Assembly (NCBI RefSeq): GCF_032854445.1
Contig: NC_088305.1
Coordinates: 26,002,628 to 26,066,627, forward strand
Direction of reading: 5' to 3'
DNA: 64,000 nucleotides
Source of the DNA: Liolophura sinensis
Lineage: Eukaryota; Mollusca; Polyplacophora; Chitonida; Chitonidae
Shown piece after piece: positions 35,004 to 43,830 of the stretch. The notes under the pieces were generated by a model. The model saw only the letters and a program-made list of their open reading frames with translations, ran no database searches and was not told the origin of the DNA. How positions within the stretch are numbered: the first letter of the stretch is position 1; each line of letters starts with the position of its first letter. The position numbers and the translations under genes are program-made.

Positions 35004-38000
35004 AAATTCTCCATTATGTTGCCTTACCTTGGTGATTCCTATAGCCCCGATGTTTTGTGTATATGAAGTGGTCCCATTCCCCGACCCCCACGCTCCTGCC
35101 AAGATACACCCCACACCCTCAATACCTATACCTGAAGCATGAAACATATCATCCAATTGTTATTTCTTGCATGTTAATATTTTCCGCACTTTGTTCCGAG
35201 TCCACGGTTGTTATCGGCCAAGCAGATATGCCGTGACCGTTAAGGCCACGTGCTCTCAGAGCTTTAGACCGATTTGTCTATTGGTATTCACTCACGATTT
35301 TTCCACTTACATTATCTTGCTTTGGTTTATAGGTTGTTGAACCCTCAATATCTAGAATAAACCACCGCATTCGGAGAAAGCTCTCGACATATTTATGTAA
35401 ATGTTTAGAAGGAGTTAAGCGGAGATGATACTTGTATCTCTCCGCGATGTTCAACGAAAAATAGACAGAATAATACATAATAATATACACAACGATCTAA
35501 TTGGAATTATTTTACCTCTGTTAACAGCGTGATCAGGTGGCGGAGGGGCACCACTTAACCGTGCACAGGCGTAGTAATCTCCCACGGACTCCACCATCGA
35601 AGCCAGAACTCCGGCTAAAATGGCAAAAACACTCGAGACGCTCACTGTGGGGGTTCCCCACTGGCCTACAAGGGAATTGTTATTCCTTTCATCAAGAAGC
35701 ACAATGCAAACAGCAACAGATACAACAACAACAAAACCAATATCAAAACAAAGGACGTAATCCAGGATAGTAGACCTAAGCAAAAAAAAAAAAAATTAAA
35801 ACAAAAATGACGCATGCAGGTATAACTTGCCGAGCGAATTTAGTGAATACAAAGCCGAGGAATAAGAAGGGCACAAAGAAAAGACAGGCCTTGCATGGTT
35901 TTTCACAAAGGAAGAATTTGCTAAAATATCTGATGCAATACTGTTCAGCATTATCAAATTCAGAAAAAGTAAATTAAACGAAAATGATAAAAAACGCAAT
36001 AATTTGCATCCTTAAAGTGCTAGAAGAAATTTAGAAGAAGTACATGTAACGAGATCACGGGGGAAACACACAACCATCAGCAGGTTGCTGTCAAACCTTA
36101 TATAGTCTGTATAAATAAACAGGGAAAGTAACCTGCAGATTGTGTCTCCTTTAACCGCCTCACCTCCAGTCCCACCCCCACCCCACCCGCGCGGAATCTG
36201 TCCGGTTTCCTCTCACCATAATGAGGGGCGCGGTTGCCTAAATGAAATATTCTTAAGCACGGCGTAAAGCACCAATCAAATAAGTTGATAAATATACTAT
36301 TTTCTTACACAGGTAAAGCGGGTTTTGAATATCATCAAACACGACTATGTTGTATGCACATGTACTAAAAGACAGCAGATATACAGGGATAATTATCTGC
36401 CAGAATCAAATCGTTAAGTAGTAAACATAAGTTTTGAAATTTCCCTGACCTGGATATGGGAACCGGAACCAGGGGGCATTGTTCAGGACGACAATCCGCG
36501 AGTCTGTCCTGGCTTGGTAACCCCAGCCTTTAGGGTCAGAGGTCAAGGCTCCGGACACAGTCAGGATGTAACAGACTAGCCAGGATAGACACATACCTAG
36601 TAACACCTGGACAGATTAAAAAAATTTTAATGTTTTATTTTGAAATTTTAAATAACTGATTTATTTATAAAATATAAATTAAGTCTTTATTTAATAAAGA
36701 AATCCGTCGATTGTGTTACAGACTCTGTGCATATACTAACTTTCGTTAAAACACACACTCTGTCAACACAAAAAAAAGAAGAAAAAATAAAAACGAACAC
36801 AAATAAATAATGGACTATATTATCAAATGAGGGCAAATAACGCACTGGCATTGTGCAGGACAGACTGAGTGGTTTGTCATTTAGTACGTGTATATATATC
36901 AGAGCGCCAGATTTGAAGCCGGATAGGTTATGTCGTGTGAAACTCGCATGGCGTCTGTACTTACTGGGAATAGCTTTAGCAAAGCGATACGTTTGACACC
37001 ACAGCCTTGACCATTTCGGAATGCAGGTATTGGAAACAGTACATCGCGTAGGTATTGTGAAAACAGAGAAATGAATGCAATTGTTCTGAAAATTATGAAA
37101 AGAAAATACATTAAAATATAAAAGACTTACAACAAAGAGAGTCAATTCGGAGTAACATCGACAGTGTTATAGTTTATTCTAACTGTTTATGTAAATGCCC
37201 GTGGCACAAAGTCGTAAAGACAATTACGTCAAAAACACATTGCAGTGATGTTATTTGTAATTAAAAGGACATCACTGGTCGAGGTTTACCCGAAATGCAT
37301 GCAGTGTCACCTATAAACACAACACGAAAGGACTAGGGGTCGATTCCACAAGGCCATATCTAACCTAAGTCAAAATTAGAAAGTTCTTCACAAAGCCTGG
37401 TTTTTTGGAACACTATGTAGAAATTTGGATATATTTGTCTTAAGATAACACAAACTTGCTAAATTCTAAAGATGAAAAATATTCTTTAAGATCGTATTTC
37501 GAGTTTTGACTTAAGTGTGAAATGGCTTTGTGGAAACCGTCCAGGTCGCGGTGATGCTTTGTCCACAATGTTGTAGAATTTTGGTTCATGGAGGAGTATA
37601 TAATCAAGGACTTACAGCACAGAGAGTAAAACCAGGGCAGTAACTACAGAATGATAAGTGGCAAATAGTCAGATGTAGCCGGTGAAATACGAACAATTGT
37701 CAATTTACCTTAGTTTATTTTAACTGATCATGTAAATGCTCAAATAGAACCAAATTACACCCCCACTCCCATGACAAAAAAACAAGCAAAACAAAAGCAA
37801 ATTCGAGAACCTACAAAATCGCAATCCACCAGAAACCTGCTGCCTGATTGGCTGCCGCTCCGAACAATGATAGACCAATCAGTGCGATGGTCGGAACAAT
37901 GGCAAGCGGTCCGATAAACCGGAGAACAAACCCCATGAGGCCGCTGAAACCGATGACCACTTGGAACAACGCTGAAACCAGAATGGCTCCCTGGATCTGA

Positions 38001-40079
38001 GAATTTAGAGCGGAGTTAATTTCTTTTATTTGTTTGCTCGTCTTTTACTGTGTTTTACGACATACTGAATATTTTGTGGCACCAGACATGACACCCCACG
38101 AAGTCAGATTATACTGACACAGGGACAACCAGTCCAGTTTCCTTGCTCTAACCTCTCAATGCTGAGCGCGAAGCAATGCAGCTACAAGTTCTGTTTTTAA
38201 AGTCTTTGGCATGAGCCGACCCCGATTTGATCCGGGGTCTACCGATTTCGAGGCGGACGCTTTAACCATCAGGCCACAAAATCGGTCAAATTGGTTTTAT
38301 GGGACGAGAAATCCGGAGTGCGCGTGTAACCAACGAAACGAACTTTCCCCGGTGTGACATACAAAAAGTCCTGTATCACACCATACATTCATAGCCTGAA
38401 CAATTCATGGCGCTATGTTTGTATCTAATACTGCTAAACCTGCTGCTAGCGGGCTGTATAAGTGGGACACAGTTTTAATAGCATCGTAGTGTGTATCTGA
38501 AGAGTTGTCGTACAATAAAAGCGTAAAACAGCGTAAAACTACAATGAAAGAAAACAAGAATTTCACCTCCGCTATTCTGAAAACAGCGTAAAACTACAAT
38601 GAAAGAAAACAACAATTTCGCCTACGCTATTCTGAAAACAGCGTAAAACTACAACGAAAGACAACAAGAATTTCACCTCCGCTATTCTGGATTTCCACAT
38701 TACGCGGTGGTCATCGCTTGCGACATCCGGTATATCGGTTTCGTTCATATTGCATCGATCTGTGTAACACGAAAACGAAGGCCATAGGCTGGTTGCTCGT
38801 CGTTTGTCAAGTCTTTGTTCATTTTTGGTAGTGTTTATGAAATCAGTTTAAATTCTAACACATATTACGCATGATGAAAGTCAAGAGAAAATATATACCA
38901 TCATTTGAAACAATACGATTTGGGTTCCGACATTCACACAAACCATCGTGAGAAAACTGATATATTTTGTCTTAGAAGAAAGAAAATAAAGAGTCAAATT
39001 TCAGAAGAACTTACCTTTATGGGTGAATGGGCAGCACCATTTTGATAGAGACAGGATGGCGATAGATGGTACGAGGAAAGAGAACGATCCACCCTGCATG
39101 ATAGGAAGCCTGGAGTACACGGGGAAAATCCTTATTCAATCTATTTATTCTTACAAAAATACTGGAAACTGCCATAAAAATGAAAACACTAACCCAGACT
39201 TGTTTACAGAAAATGTTTAAATTTATTTAATTATTTGAATGCTGATTTACGCCGCATACAAGGATATGTCACTTATTTATGACGACAGTTAGGATCATGG
39301 TGGGGGGAAACCGTGCAGAAACCCACGATCATGCACATGTTGCCAAGAGATCATTCTACAAACGGAGAAGAAACCAGCATGAGCTGGGTTTGAACTCGTT
39401 CGTTTCCGAATAAATGGAGCGTTTTAGATAAGTCCTTGCCATGTAATGTAGGCGCCACGAACAGAACACTGTAGGCCTACAATAGACGTTTGCGTCTGAT
39501 TTTATCGATATCCTTACAGCTTTGCTCCTTCAAGCTTTTGCTGCAGGACTTATGTGAAAAGAAAAGGACGTTACCTGCAGCCAATTGTGGTTTGTATGAG
39601 CGTACACAGACCGGAAACAAAGAAGATCGTGCTGATCAGTTGACTTATGCCTAAGTGATCCTGCGCCATGCAGAAATGTGGCGCAAGTAGCAAAGGAATA
39701 GATAATGTACTGCTGAAGGCCGTCATGTAGTGCTGAAAAATTATATGTTAGTTCTAAAACAATGGTAAATAAGTAAATAAATATTCAGTATAATTTATAT
39801 ATATTAGTTCTTCTCTACATTCCTTTGGAAATTGTTGATTTCGATTGTTTTGGAAACGCGTTTTGCGATTACTAACATTTAGAAGTACATTTCTATGAAA
39901 GTTACGCGTCTTGGCACAGTTCAACTTTTTTACCTTCTTTATACAAGAGTTCTTTTCTAGTACTGTAAATGACGTACCTGCAGACCTAGTGGTATGCACA
40001 AATACCATGGTGGAACTTCGTCTACTGAGTAAATCATGTCGTTTGGCTTACCATCCAGGTGCTTCCTTTCGCCGGCATC
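28541..40079 (-). CDS. SLC23A-like: SLC23 family nucleobase/ascorbate transporter, gene A
   Basis: Thirteen exons join without a break into 1839 nt (612 aa plus stop): 40079-39978, 39732-39575, 39109-39015, 38759-38677, 37996-37815, 37085-36965, 36606-36450, 35665-35516, 35131-35028, 34543-34414, 33345-33202, 32416-32321 and 28857-28541. Every junction is GT-AG and in phase. Family marks in order: [15 protein letters not shown] (TM1 QH motif, residues 34-35), [78 protein letters not shown], the signature [10 protein letters not shown] (residues 375-384), [39 protein letters not shown]. Members are 14-helix membrane carriers; animal SVCTs move ascorbate with sodium, while others move purines or uracil. 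The Q at the first signature position makes the substrate uncertain. The coding start is unresolved: exon 2 is open upstream of an in-frame ATG (40,037), and by comparison with gene B one short 5' exon is missing. Confidence 0.94.
30235..31405. repeat. Repeats in the last SLC23 A intron (families D and C)
   Basis: 30,235-30,470 is family D, plus strand (CAGACATTCCTATA, GACGTCAA, CAACAGTTTCTAATCATG, CAGATGCGCTTTGACTG). 30,545-30,690 is family C on the minus strand. 31,260-31,405 is family C on the plus strand (GAGAGTAAAATTAGAGCAAC, TAGCTGGCAAATGGTCACAC). 28,858-30,234 and 31,406-32,320 hold nothing else I recognise, apart from an unassigned minus-strand open frame at 29,263-29,496. Confidence 0.55.
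32321..32416 (-). CDS. SLC23A-like: SLC23 A exon 13
   Basis: [20 protein letters not shown] and GFVLDNTVP; phases 1 and 1; acceptor TTGTTGTCAG, donor CCAG|GTAAGA. Confidence 0.93.
32702..32962 (+). repeat. SINE family A, full length, young
   Basis: Best-preserved copy: full tRNA-like head, body and TATAAGTGAAATATTCTTGA tail ending in poly(A) rather than AAATA repeats. It is flanked by a perfect 10-bp target-site duplication AAATGTTTAG (32,692-32,701 and 32,963-32,972). It sits in an SLC23 A intron, antisense to the gene. Confidence 0.93.
33202..33345 (-). CDS. SLC23A-like: SLC23 A exon 12
   Basis: [20 protein letters not shown] and [20 protein letters not shown]; acceptor GGTATAG, donor ACAG|GTGAGT. 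Confidence 0.93.
33525..33720. repeat. SINE-like fragment
   Basis: GGCTGGAGGAAACCGGAAAG followed by a stretch ending TACACGTGATTTGATGG resembles other SINE-variant bodies, but no tail is seen. The rest of this intron (33,721-34,413) holds nothing recognised. Confidence 0.3.
34414..34543 (-). CDS. SLC23A-like: SLC23 A exon 11
   Basis: [20 protein letters not shown], then [20 protein letters not shown]; acceptor CTGACAG, donor TTTG|GTAAGG. Confidence 0.93.
34861..35010 (+). repeat. SINE family A 3' part with long (AAAT)n tail
   Basis: The tail carries about 12 AAAT units (34,960-35,009), ending 18 bases from the exon 10 donor. Confidence 0.75.
35028..35131 (-). CDS. SLC23A-like: SLC23 A exon 10 (NAT signature exon)
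   Basis: [20 protein letters not shown] then [13 protein letters not shown]. The signature Q-N-x-G-x4-T-K is complete, with Q where vertebrate SVCTs have P. Phase 1 in, phase 0 out. Confidence 0.94.
35516..35665 (-). CDS. SLC23A-like: SLC23 A exon 9
   Basis: [20 protein letters not shown], then [22 protein letters not shown]-x-G-D-Y belongs to the conserved substrate/sodium-site helix in this family. Confidence 0.94.
36190..36290 (+). repeat. SINE family A 3' fragment
   Basis: TGTCCGGTTTCCTCTCACC, GAAATATTCTTAAGCACGGC and GTAAAGCACCAATCAAATAA. 35,666-36,189 is otherwise unremarkable intron. Confidence 0.75.
36450..36606 (-). CDS. SLC23A-like: SLC23 A exon 8
   Basis: [20 protein letters not shown], an extracellular-loop segment ([14 protein letters not shown]) and [10 protein letters not shown]; donor CCAG|GTCAGG. 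Confidence 0.92.
36965..37085 (-). CDS. SLC23A-like: SLC23 A exon 7
   Basis: [20 protein letters not shown], then [12 protein letters not shown]; acceptor ATAATTTTCAG, donor CCCA|GTAAGT. Confidence 0.93.
37140..37780. repeat. Family C pieces and a MITE in SLC23 A intron 6
   Basis: Family C pieces lie at 37,140-37,200 and 37,600-37,760 (ACAGCACAGAGAGTAAAACC, ATAAGTGGCAAATAGTCA). Between them 37,340-37,541 is a MITE-like element: left end GATTCCACAAGGCCAT..TAAGTCAAAA, right end its inverted match TTTTGACTTAAG..ATGGCTTTGTGGAAACC. Confidence 0.6.
37815..37996 (-). CDS. SLC23A-like: SLC23 A exon 6
   Basis: [40 protein letters not shown], then [16 protein letters not shown]; acceptor AATTCTCAG, donor ATTTT|GTAGGT. 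Confidence 0.94.
38045..38280 (-). repeat. SINE family B with tRNA-like head
   Basis: On the minus strand it starts GTGGCCTGATGGTTAAAGCG, CGCCTCGAAATCGGTAGACC and a B-box-like GGATCAAATCGGGG, then a body shared with 22.2 kb (GACTGGTTGTCCCTGTGTC-like). It is tRNA-derived, not a tRNA gene. Confidence 0.65.
38521..38689. repeat. 55-bp tandem triplication spanning the exon 5 donor
   Basis: Units start at 38,531, 38,586 and 38,641. Each contains, on the minus strand, TTTTCAG, AATAGCGGAG or a variant, the donor GTGAAATTC or a variant, and 40 bases of intron. The unit at 38,641 carries the real exon end. Confidence 0.85.
38677..38759 (-). CDS. SLC23A-like: SLC23 A exon 5
   Basis: [20 protein letters not shown], then MWKSRIAE: the extracellular loop before TM4, with an N-glycosylation sequon (NET). 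The phases (1 in, 0 out) are exactly those needed between exons 4 and 6. Donor GCGGAG|GTGAAA is weak. Confidence 0.85.
39015..39109 (-). CDS. SLC23A-like: SLC23 A exon 4
   Basis: [20 protein letters not shown], then KWCCPFTHK; acceptor GTACTCCAG, donor AAAG|GTAAGT. Confidence 0.93.
39220..39400 (-). repeat. SINE family A, 3' two-thirds, diverged
   Basis: GCTGATTTACGCCGCATAC, GTCACTTATTTATGACGACA and CCAGCATGAGCTGG in reversed order; it lies in SLC23 A intron 3. Confidence 0.7.
39575..39732 (-). CDS. SLC23A-like: SLC23 A exon 3
   Basis: [34 protein letters not shown] and TLIQTTIGC; 158 nt, the same length and phases as gene B exon 3. Confidence 0.95.
39978..40079 (-). CDS. SLC23A-like: SLC23 A exon 2 (first coding exon found)
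   Basis: [20 protein letters not shown], then [14 protein letters not shown]; acceptor ATCATTGCAG, donor CAG|GTACGT. It corresponds to gene B exon 2 (99 nt), so one more coding exon is expected upstream; no candidate could be fixed in 40.1-57 kb. Confidence 0.93.
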
Positions 40080-40313
40080 CTGCAATGATTAAAAACTCAA
40101 ACTGATGTCAGACTTTTTTCAGATAAAGTACATTTGAAAGAATCATACGACGTCAACGAAGGAGCATTTGCACATCCCTGGAAAACGCCATATTCGGTTT
40201 TGACAGTGATGAATGACAGACGAAAAACAACAATGTTAATATGTCAAAATTAGCCCAAAAATAGATTCACCGAGGATATAATCATGACAAAACGCCAAAA
40301 ATGACAAAGTTGT

Positions 40314-40622
40314 GTTTATTTATTTTATTATGTATTATCGTTGTTTAACATTGTGTTCAAGAACTTTTCACTTAAATTGCGAAGGTCAGACTTGTGGTAG
40401 GAGAAAACCGGAGTGCTTGTGGTTGGAGAAAACCAAAGGGCTTCTGCTTGGAGAAAACCGGAGTATTGTGGTTGGTGAAAACCGAAGTGCTTGTGCTTGG
40501 AGAAAACCGGAGTGCTTATGGTTGGAGAAAACCGGAGTGCTTATGGTTGGAGAAAACCGGAGTGCTTGTTGTTGAAGAAAATCGGAGTGCTTGTGGTTGG
40601 AGAAAACCGGAGTGCGCATGGT
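40314..40622. repeat. Minisatellite (24-bp unit) grown from a SINE fragment
   Basis: 40,314-40,400 is a minus-strand SINE-variant fragment (TTTATTTATTTTATTATG, TTCAAGAACTTTTCACTT). It runs into about nine units of GGTTGGAGAAAACCGGAGTG plus CTTG. The body of the related SINE element carries a GGAGAAAACCG-like motif, suggesting local expansion. Confidence 0.75.
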
Positions 40623-41016
40623 AAACCACAAACCTGCGCTACGCACTTAACTACTCTCCTGGCTCTTCTAGTTATTTTCAGAATGAATATATCTATATGC
40701 GCTAATTTGCATCGTCGTTTGCAGTTAATAATTTTCTTGACATATAAAATGATCCACGATGATCCTTACGTTGATGGTATGGTATCTCCCAAGTTCCAGT
40801 GTTGTGATGTGAGGGTTGAAGATACATATGTATATCTCATTTTAGACCCGTTGACGCTCATCGTTGTGTGAGGTAGGGAAACACGAAGCATAACAGAATT
40901 GCTTAGAGCATATACTCATTCGCTTATCTTCCAGTACTTTAGTTATATCTTAACGTCACAGGCGTAAATAAATCAAGACAACCACTAAAAGCGTTAAAAT
41001 GCTAATTCATGTTTTT

Positions 41017-41041
41017 TTGTTTTTTTTTTTTTTTTTTTTTG
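41017..41041. repeat. Poly-T tract
   Basis: About 23 T with one G. From 40,623 to 41,520 no gene or other repeat is recognised. Confidence 0.9.
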
Positions 41042-41524
41042 TTTAAACAGTTTTACTTCTAATTAATGACTTGTTTACTTCTAATTCAGAGAGTGACTAT
41101 TCGAATTACGCTGTGGGAAATGTATGGAAATTAAACTGAGACATTCACAGACGCGTATGCATGAGGTAACCGAAAGCATTTTCCCCTTTCAGTATACGCA
41201 TGTCCATGAATGATGTCAATGTTGACTACACCTGGAATGTGTCGAAGATACCTAAGCCATGACTGGGTTTTATACACTTTTATATGGACAGAAAATGTGA
41301 AAATGAGAAAAATGAGCATCAATAGAAAAAACCATGAAACACCCGTTTCCTTCCCTTCAAAGCTGATTTACACCCAAAAATGTGCAATAAACCGACCAGC
41401 AAGTATTTGGAATGTTCGAGCTTTACAGTGTAATGCATACTCGCAATACTCATTGACTTTCTCTCAGGACACGTATGCATGGTATTCTTTACAGCAACGC
41501 AGTGAGAAATACACACCAATGATC

Positions 41525-41772
41525 AGGGGTCTCTGTGGCCGTGTGGTTATTGTGCTATCTCAGCACATTGGCACAGGAGGCTCCCACCATCACGATGGCT
41601 GTGAGTTCAAGTCAAGCTCATGTTAGCTTCCTCCGAGCCCATTTGAAACCCCACGGCAACCTGCCGATGGAGGTGAGTGTGATTCGGGCTCCGCCCGGTT
41701 TCCTCTCACTATAATGTTGGCCGCCGTCGGATAACTGAAATATTCTCGAGTACTGCGTAAAATAGCACTAAT
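41525..41772 (+). repeat. SINE family A, full length but diverged
   Basis: The head GGGTCTCTGTGGCCGTGTGG, body GTTCAAGTCAAGCTCATG and tail GAAATATTCTCGAGTACTGC are recognisable. Confidence 0.8.
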
Positions 41773-42029
41773 CAGCAGCAAGTCTCGCTGTGAATCCACT
41801 AGCACACTGCTGGTGTACGCCTGCGACCTCATCTGCCACGCATCAGTCAGAAATGTCCACATGAAGGTAACAACTTGAATCTATTACGTGAGCCAGAGAG
41901 AGCTGGGGACTGTAAGTATACAGCCAAAATTGAGGACACGTATGCCAAAAACAAGAAAAAAATATTTAATATTTCTTAATGACTCCCCCTATTATATGCA
42001 TAGTTTTCCGTTAATGGCTCGGAATACTT

Positions 42030-42150
42030 GGCAATGACGTCATCGATGTTCATCCTGGGAACAACAGCTCCCCCAACTCTCTCCCATCAAAGTTGTTTTT
42101 ACAGCCATCACCGTTGACGTCACCACAGAAGGCTATTGGGTATTTAATTG
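42030..42150 (-). promoter_or_regulatory. CRE pair with CCAAT and TATA-like motifs
   Basis: Two TGACGTCA palindromes lie near 42,036 and 42,114. On the minus strand a TTAAATA element (42,141-42,147) and CCCAAT follow in an order plausible for a promoter reading towards SLC23 gene A, 2 kb away. Only the motifs are seen; promoter function is inferred. Confidence 0.3.
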
Positions 42151-42751
42151 CGGGATTGACAGCTGGGGCCTCATAATAACTTTAGGCATTATTTCGCACA
42201 AAGACGTATGCTGAGAAGCTTTTCTTTGGGGTACATTTATAAGTGAGGCCACATCGTGAACTCCGTATTTAGAAATAAAAAATAATAAAAAAGTACTCCA
42301 TGTTATCTCTTTAAGCAGAGGTAAGTACGTCTACCTAAACAGTCACAACAATACCACTGTACTGACCTCTTCTTGACCCGCTCCACACTGATTGCAGTCA
42401 TCCACAGACATTGGGCGTTTAGCTGGAGGAACACTGAGCTTCTGCACTGCTTTAAATCGTTATTCCGGTCACTCGAACCTAAGAGTAAGCAACCGACCTT
42501 GAAGTTACTATTTAACCAACTTTGCTGTGCGTTTTGCGCATGTGCACCTGTAAAGAGGTGGCAAACAGTCTTTGAGATTTGTACACGCATGTGATATCAC
42601 CTTTGAAGGATGTAAACATTCGAGTGAAACTCAATTGCGCATGCGGCTAACAGCCATATTCATTCATGCGTTACGGGGCTTACATGGCTGAGTTTTTCTG
42701 CGCTTGATATGACTGATGTTTACTACATCAGTTCACTAATCTCTGCGTCAA

Positions 42752-42960
42752 CACAGACATCCTCATACCAGCTATCAACCAAAATGCACGCCCAGAGTCA
42801 TTAAGGGCAGGGACAAAATCACTTTTAACACAAAAGAACGCAGAAATTGCGTACAGTACGAAATTATAGCGTAATCCTGCAAAGAGAAGCAGGTAACACT
42901 TTTCATTGGAAAGGCGCAAGGAATGTTCTAGCCGAATAAATGAAATCAGTATCCAAGTCG
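42752..42960 (+). repeat. Dispersed repeat family D
   Basis: ACAGACATCCTCATACCAGC, CAACCAAAATGCACG, AAAGGCGCAAGGAATGTTCT and AAATCAGTATCC. From 42,151 to 42,751 nothing else is seen. Confidence 0.6.
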
Positions 42961-43054
42961 TGTAAAATACGAGTATATAAATCAAAATATCAAAGTATCT
43001 TACCTTGATCAGATATTCAGTATATATCCAACGTGGCGATCTAACTCAACACAA

Positions 43055-43308
43055 AGAGACCTCCGTGGTCGAGATTGTTAGCGTGCCAGCGTCGCGTTAT
43101 GGCCCAGAAGCCTCTCACCAATGTGGTAGCTGGTGAGAGTCCAGCTCATACTGGCTTCCTCTCCGACTGGTCGTGAGAAAGGCTGGCACCAACCTGTGGG
43201 CTGTCGTGGGTTTCCCCCTGGCCGTCAGGCTCCATTACACCGTACTGCACATTGCCTCGTGTAAGTGAAATATTCTCGAGTACAGCGTAAAACACCAGAC
43301 AAAATAAA
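43055..43308 (+). repeat. SINE family A, full length
   Basis: Head to tail present. A 9-bp direct repeat TCAACACAA flanks it (43,046-43,054 and 43,309-43,317). Confidence 0.85.
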
Positions 43309-43372
43309 TCAACACAATGAATGTACGTAAAACATCCAGCCCCGAGCTCAAGTATCAAATGCTTAGTATCAA

Positions 43373-43830
43373 AATGATGAAAATTGTCTAAACTTTGGGC
43401 ACGTATGAGTTTTAATGATGAACGTTTGAAATTCTGGGCGAGGGGACACAAGAAGACAGGTGGTGATGAGGCTGCGGGTGACGTCCCCTTGGCCTTGTCA
43501 GGCACCCCTCCTAGCTGCCGGCATAGAAAGGTCCAGATTTTGACGGTCAACCTGTGTCAAGATTTTCATGACTTCTTTCTCACTGGGCCAGGTATGCACC
43601 AAAGCTTATTGGTCGCGAACCTGCGGATGGACGTGGGTTTCCCCCGGGCTCTGCCCGGTTTCCTCCCACCACAATGCTGGCCGCCGTTGTATAAGTGAAA
43701 TATTCTTGAGTATGGCGTAAAACACCAATCAAATAAACAAATGAATTATTGTTCGCGGAATGTTTGGGGCTGAGCTACAGCGCTAAACGTTAACATTGTC
43801 GCTTATGGGAAATTAATGGGGGTCTGTGGC
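43373..43830 (+). repeat. Dispersed repeat family E, copy 2, with nested SINE
   Basis: Second copy of the element at 7.64-7.90 kb, interrupted by the SINE at 43,618-43,747. From 43,831 to 45,475 I see no gene or repeat. Confidence 0.8.
43618..43747 (+). repeat. SINE family A, 5'-truncated, nested in family E
   Basis: It starts at AACCTGCGGATGGACGTGGG and ends in an AAATA-type tail. Direct repeat ATTGGTCGCG / ATTGTTCGCG (43,608-43,617 and 43,748-43,757). The empty site is preserved in the family E copy at 7,815-7,824. Confidence 0.9.

Noticed and set aside
38210-38280. Possible minus-strand tRNA gene
   Set aside because: A- and B-box-like parts are present, but the segment runs into a SINE body shared with 22.2 kb.
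40312-40646. Trp/Lys-rich open frames on both strands
   Set aside because: They come from a 24-bp minisatellite, which stays open because 24 is a multiple of three.
43010-43016. Minus-strand donor (AAG|GTAAGA) as SLC23 A exon 1
   Set aside because: The sequence before it has no ATG in a usable frame; it could only be a non-coding exon and has no further support.
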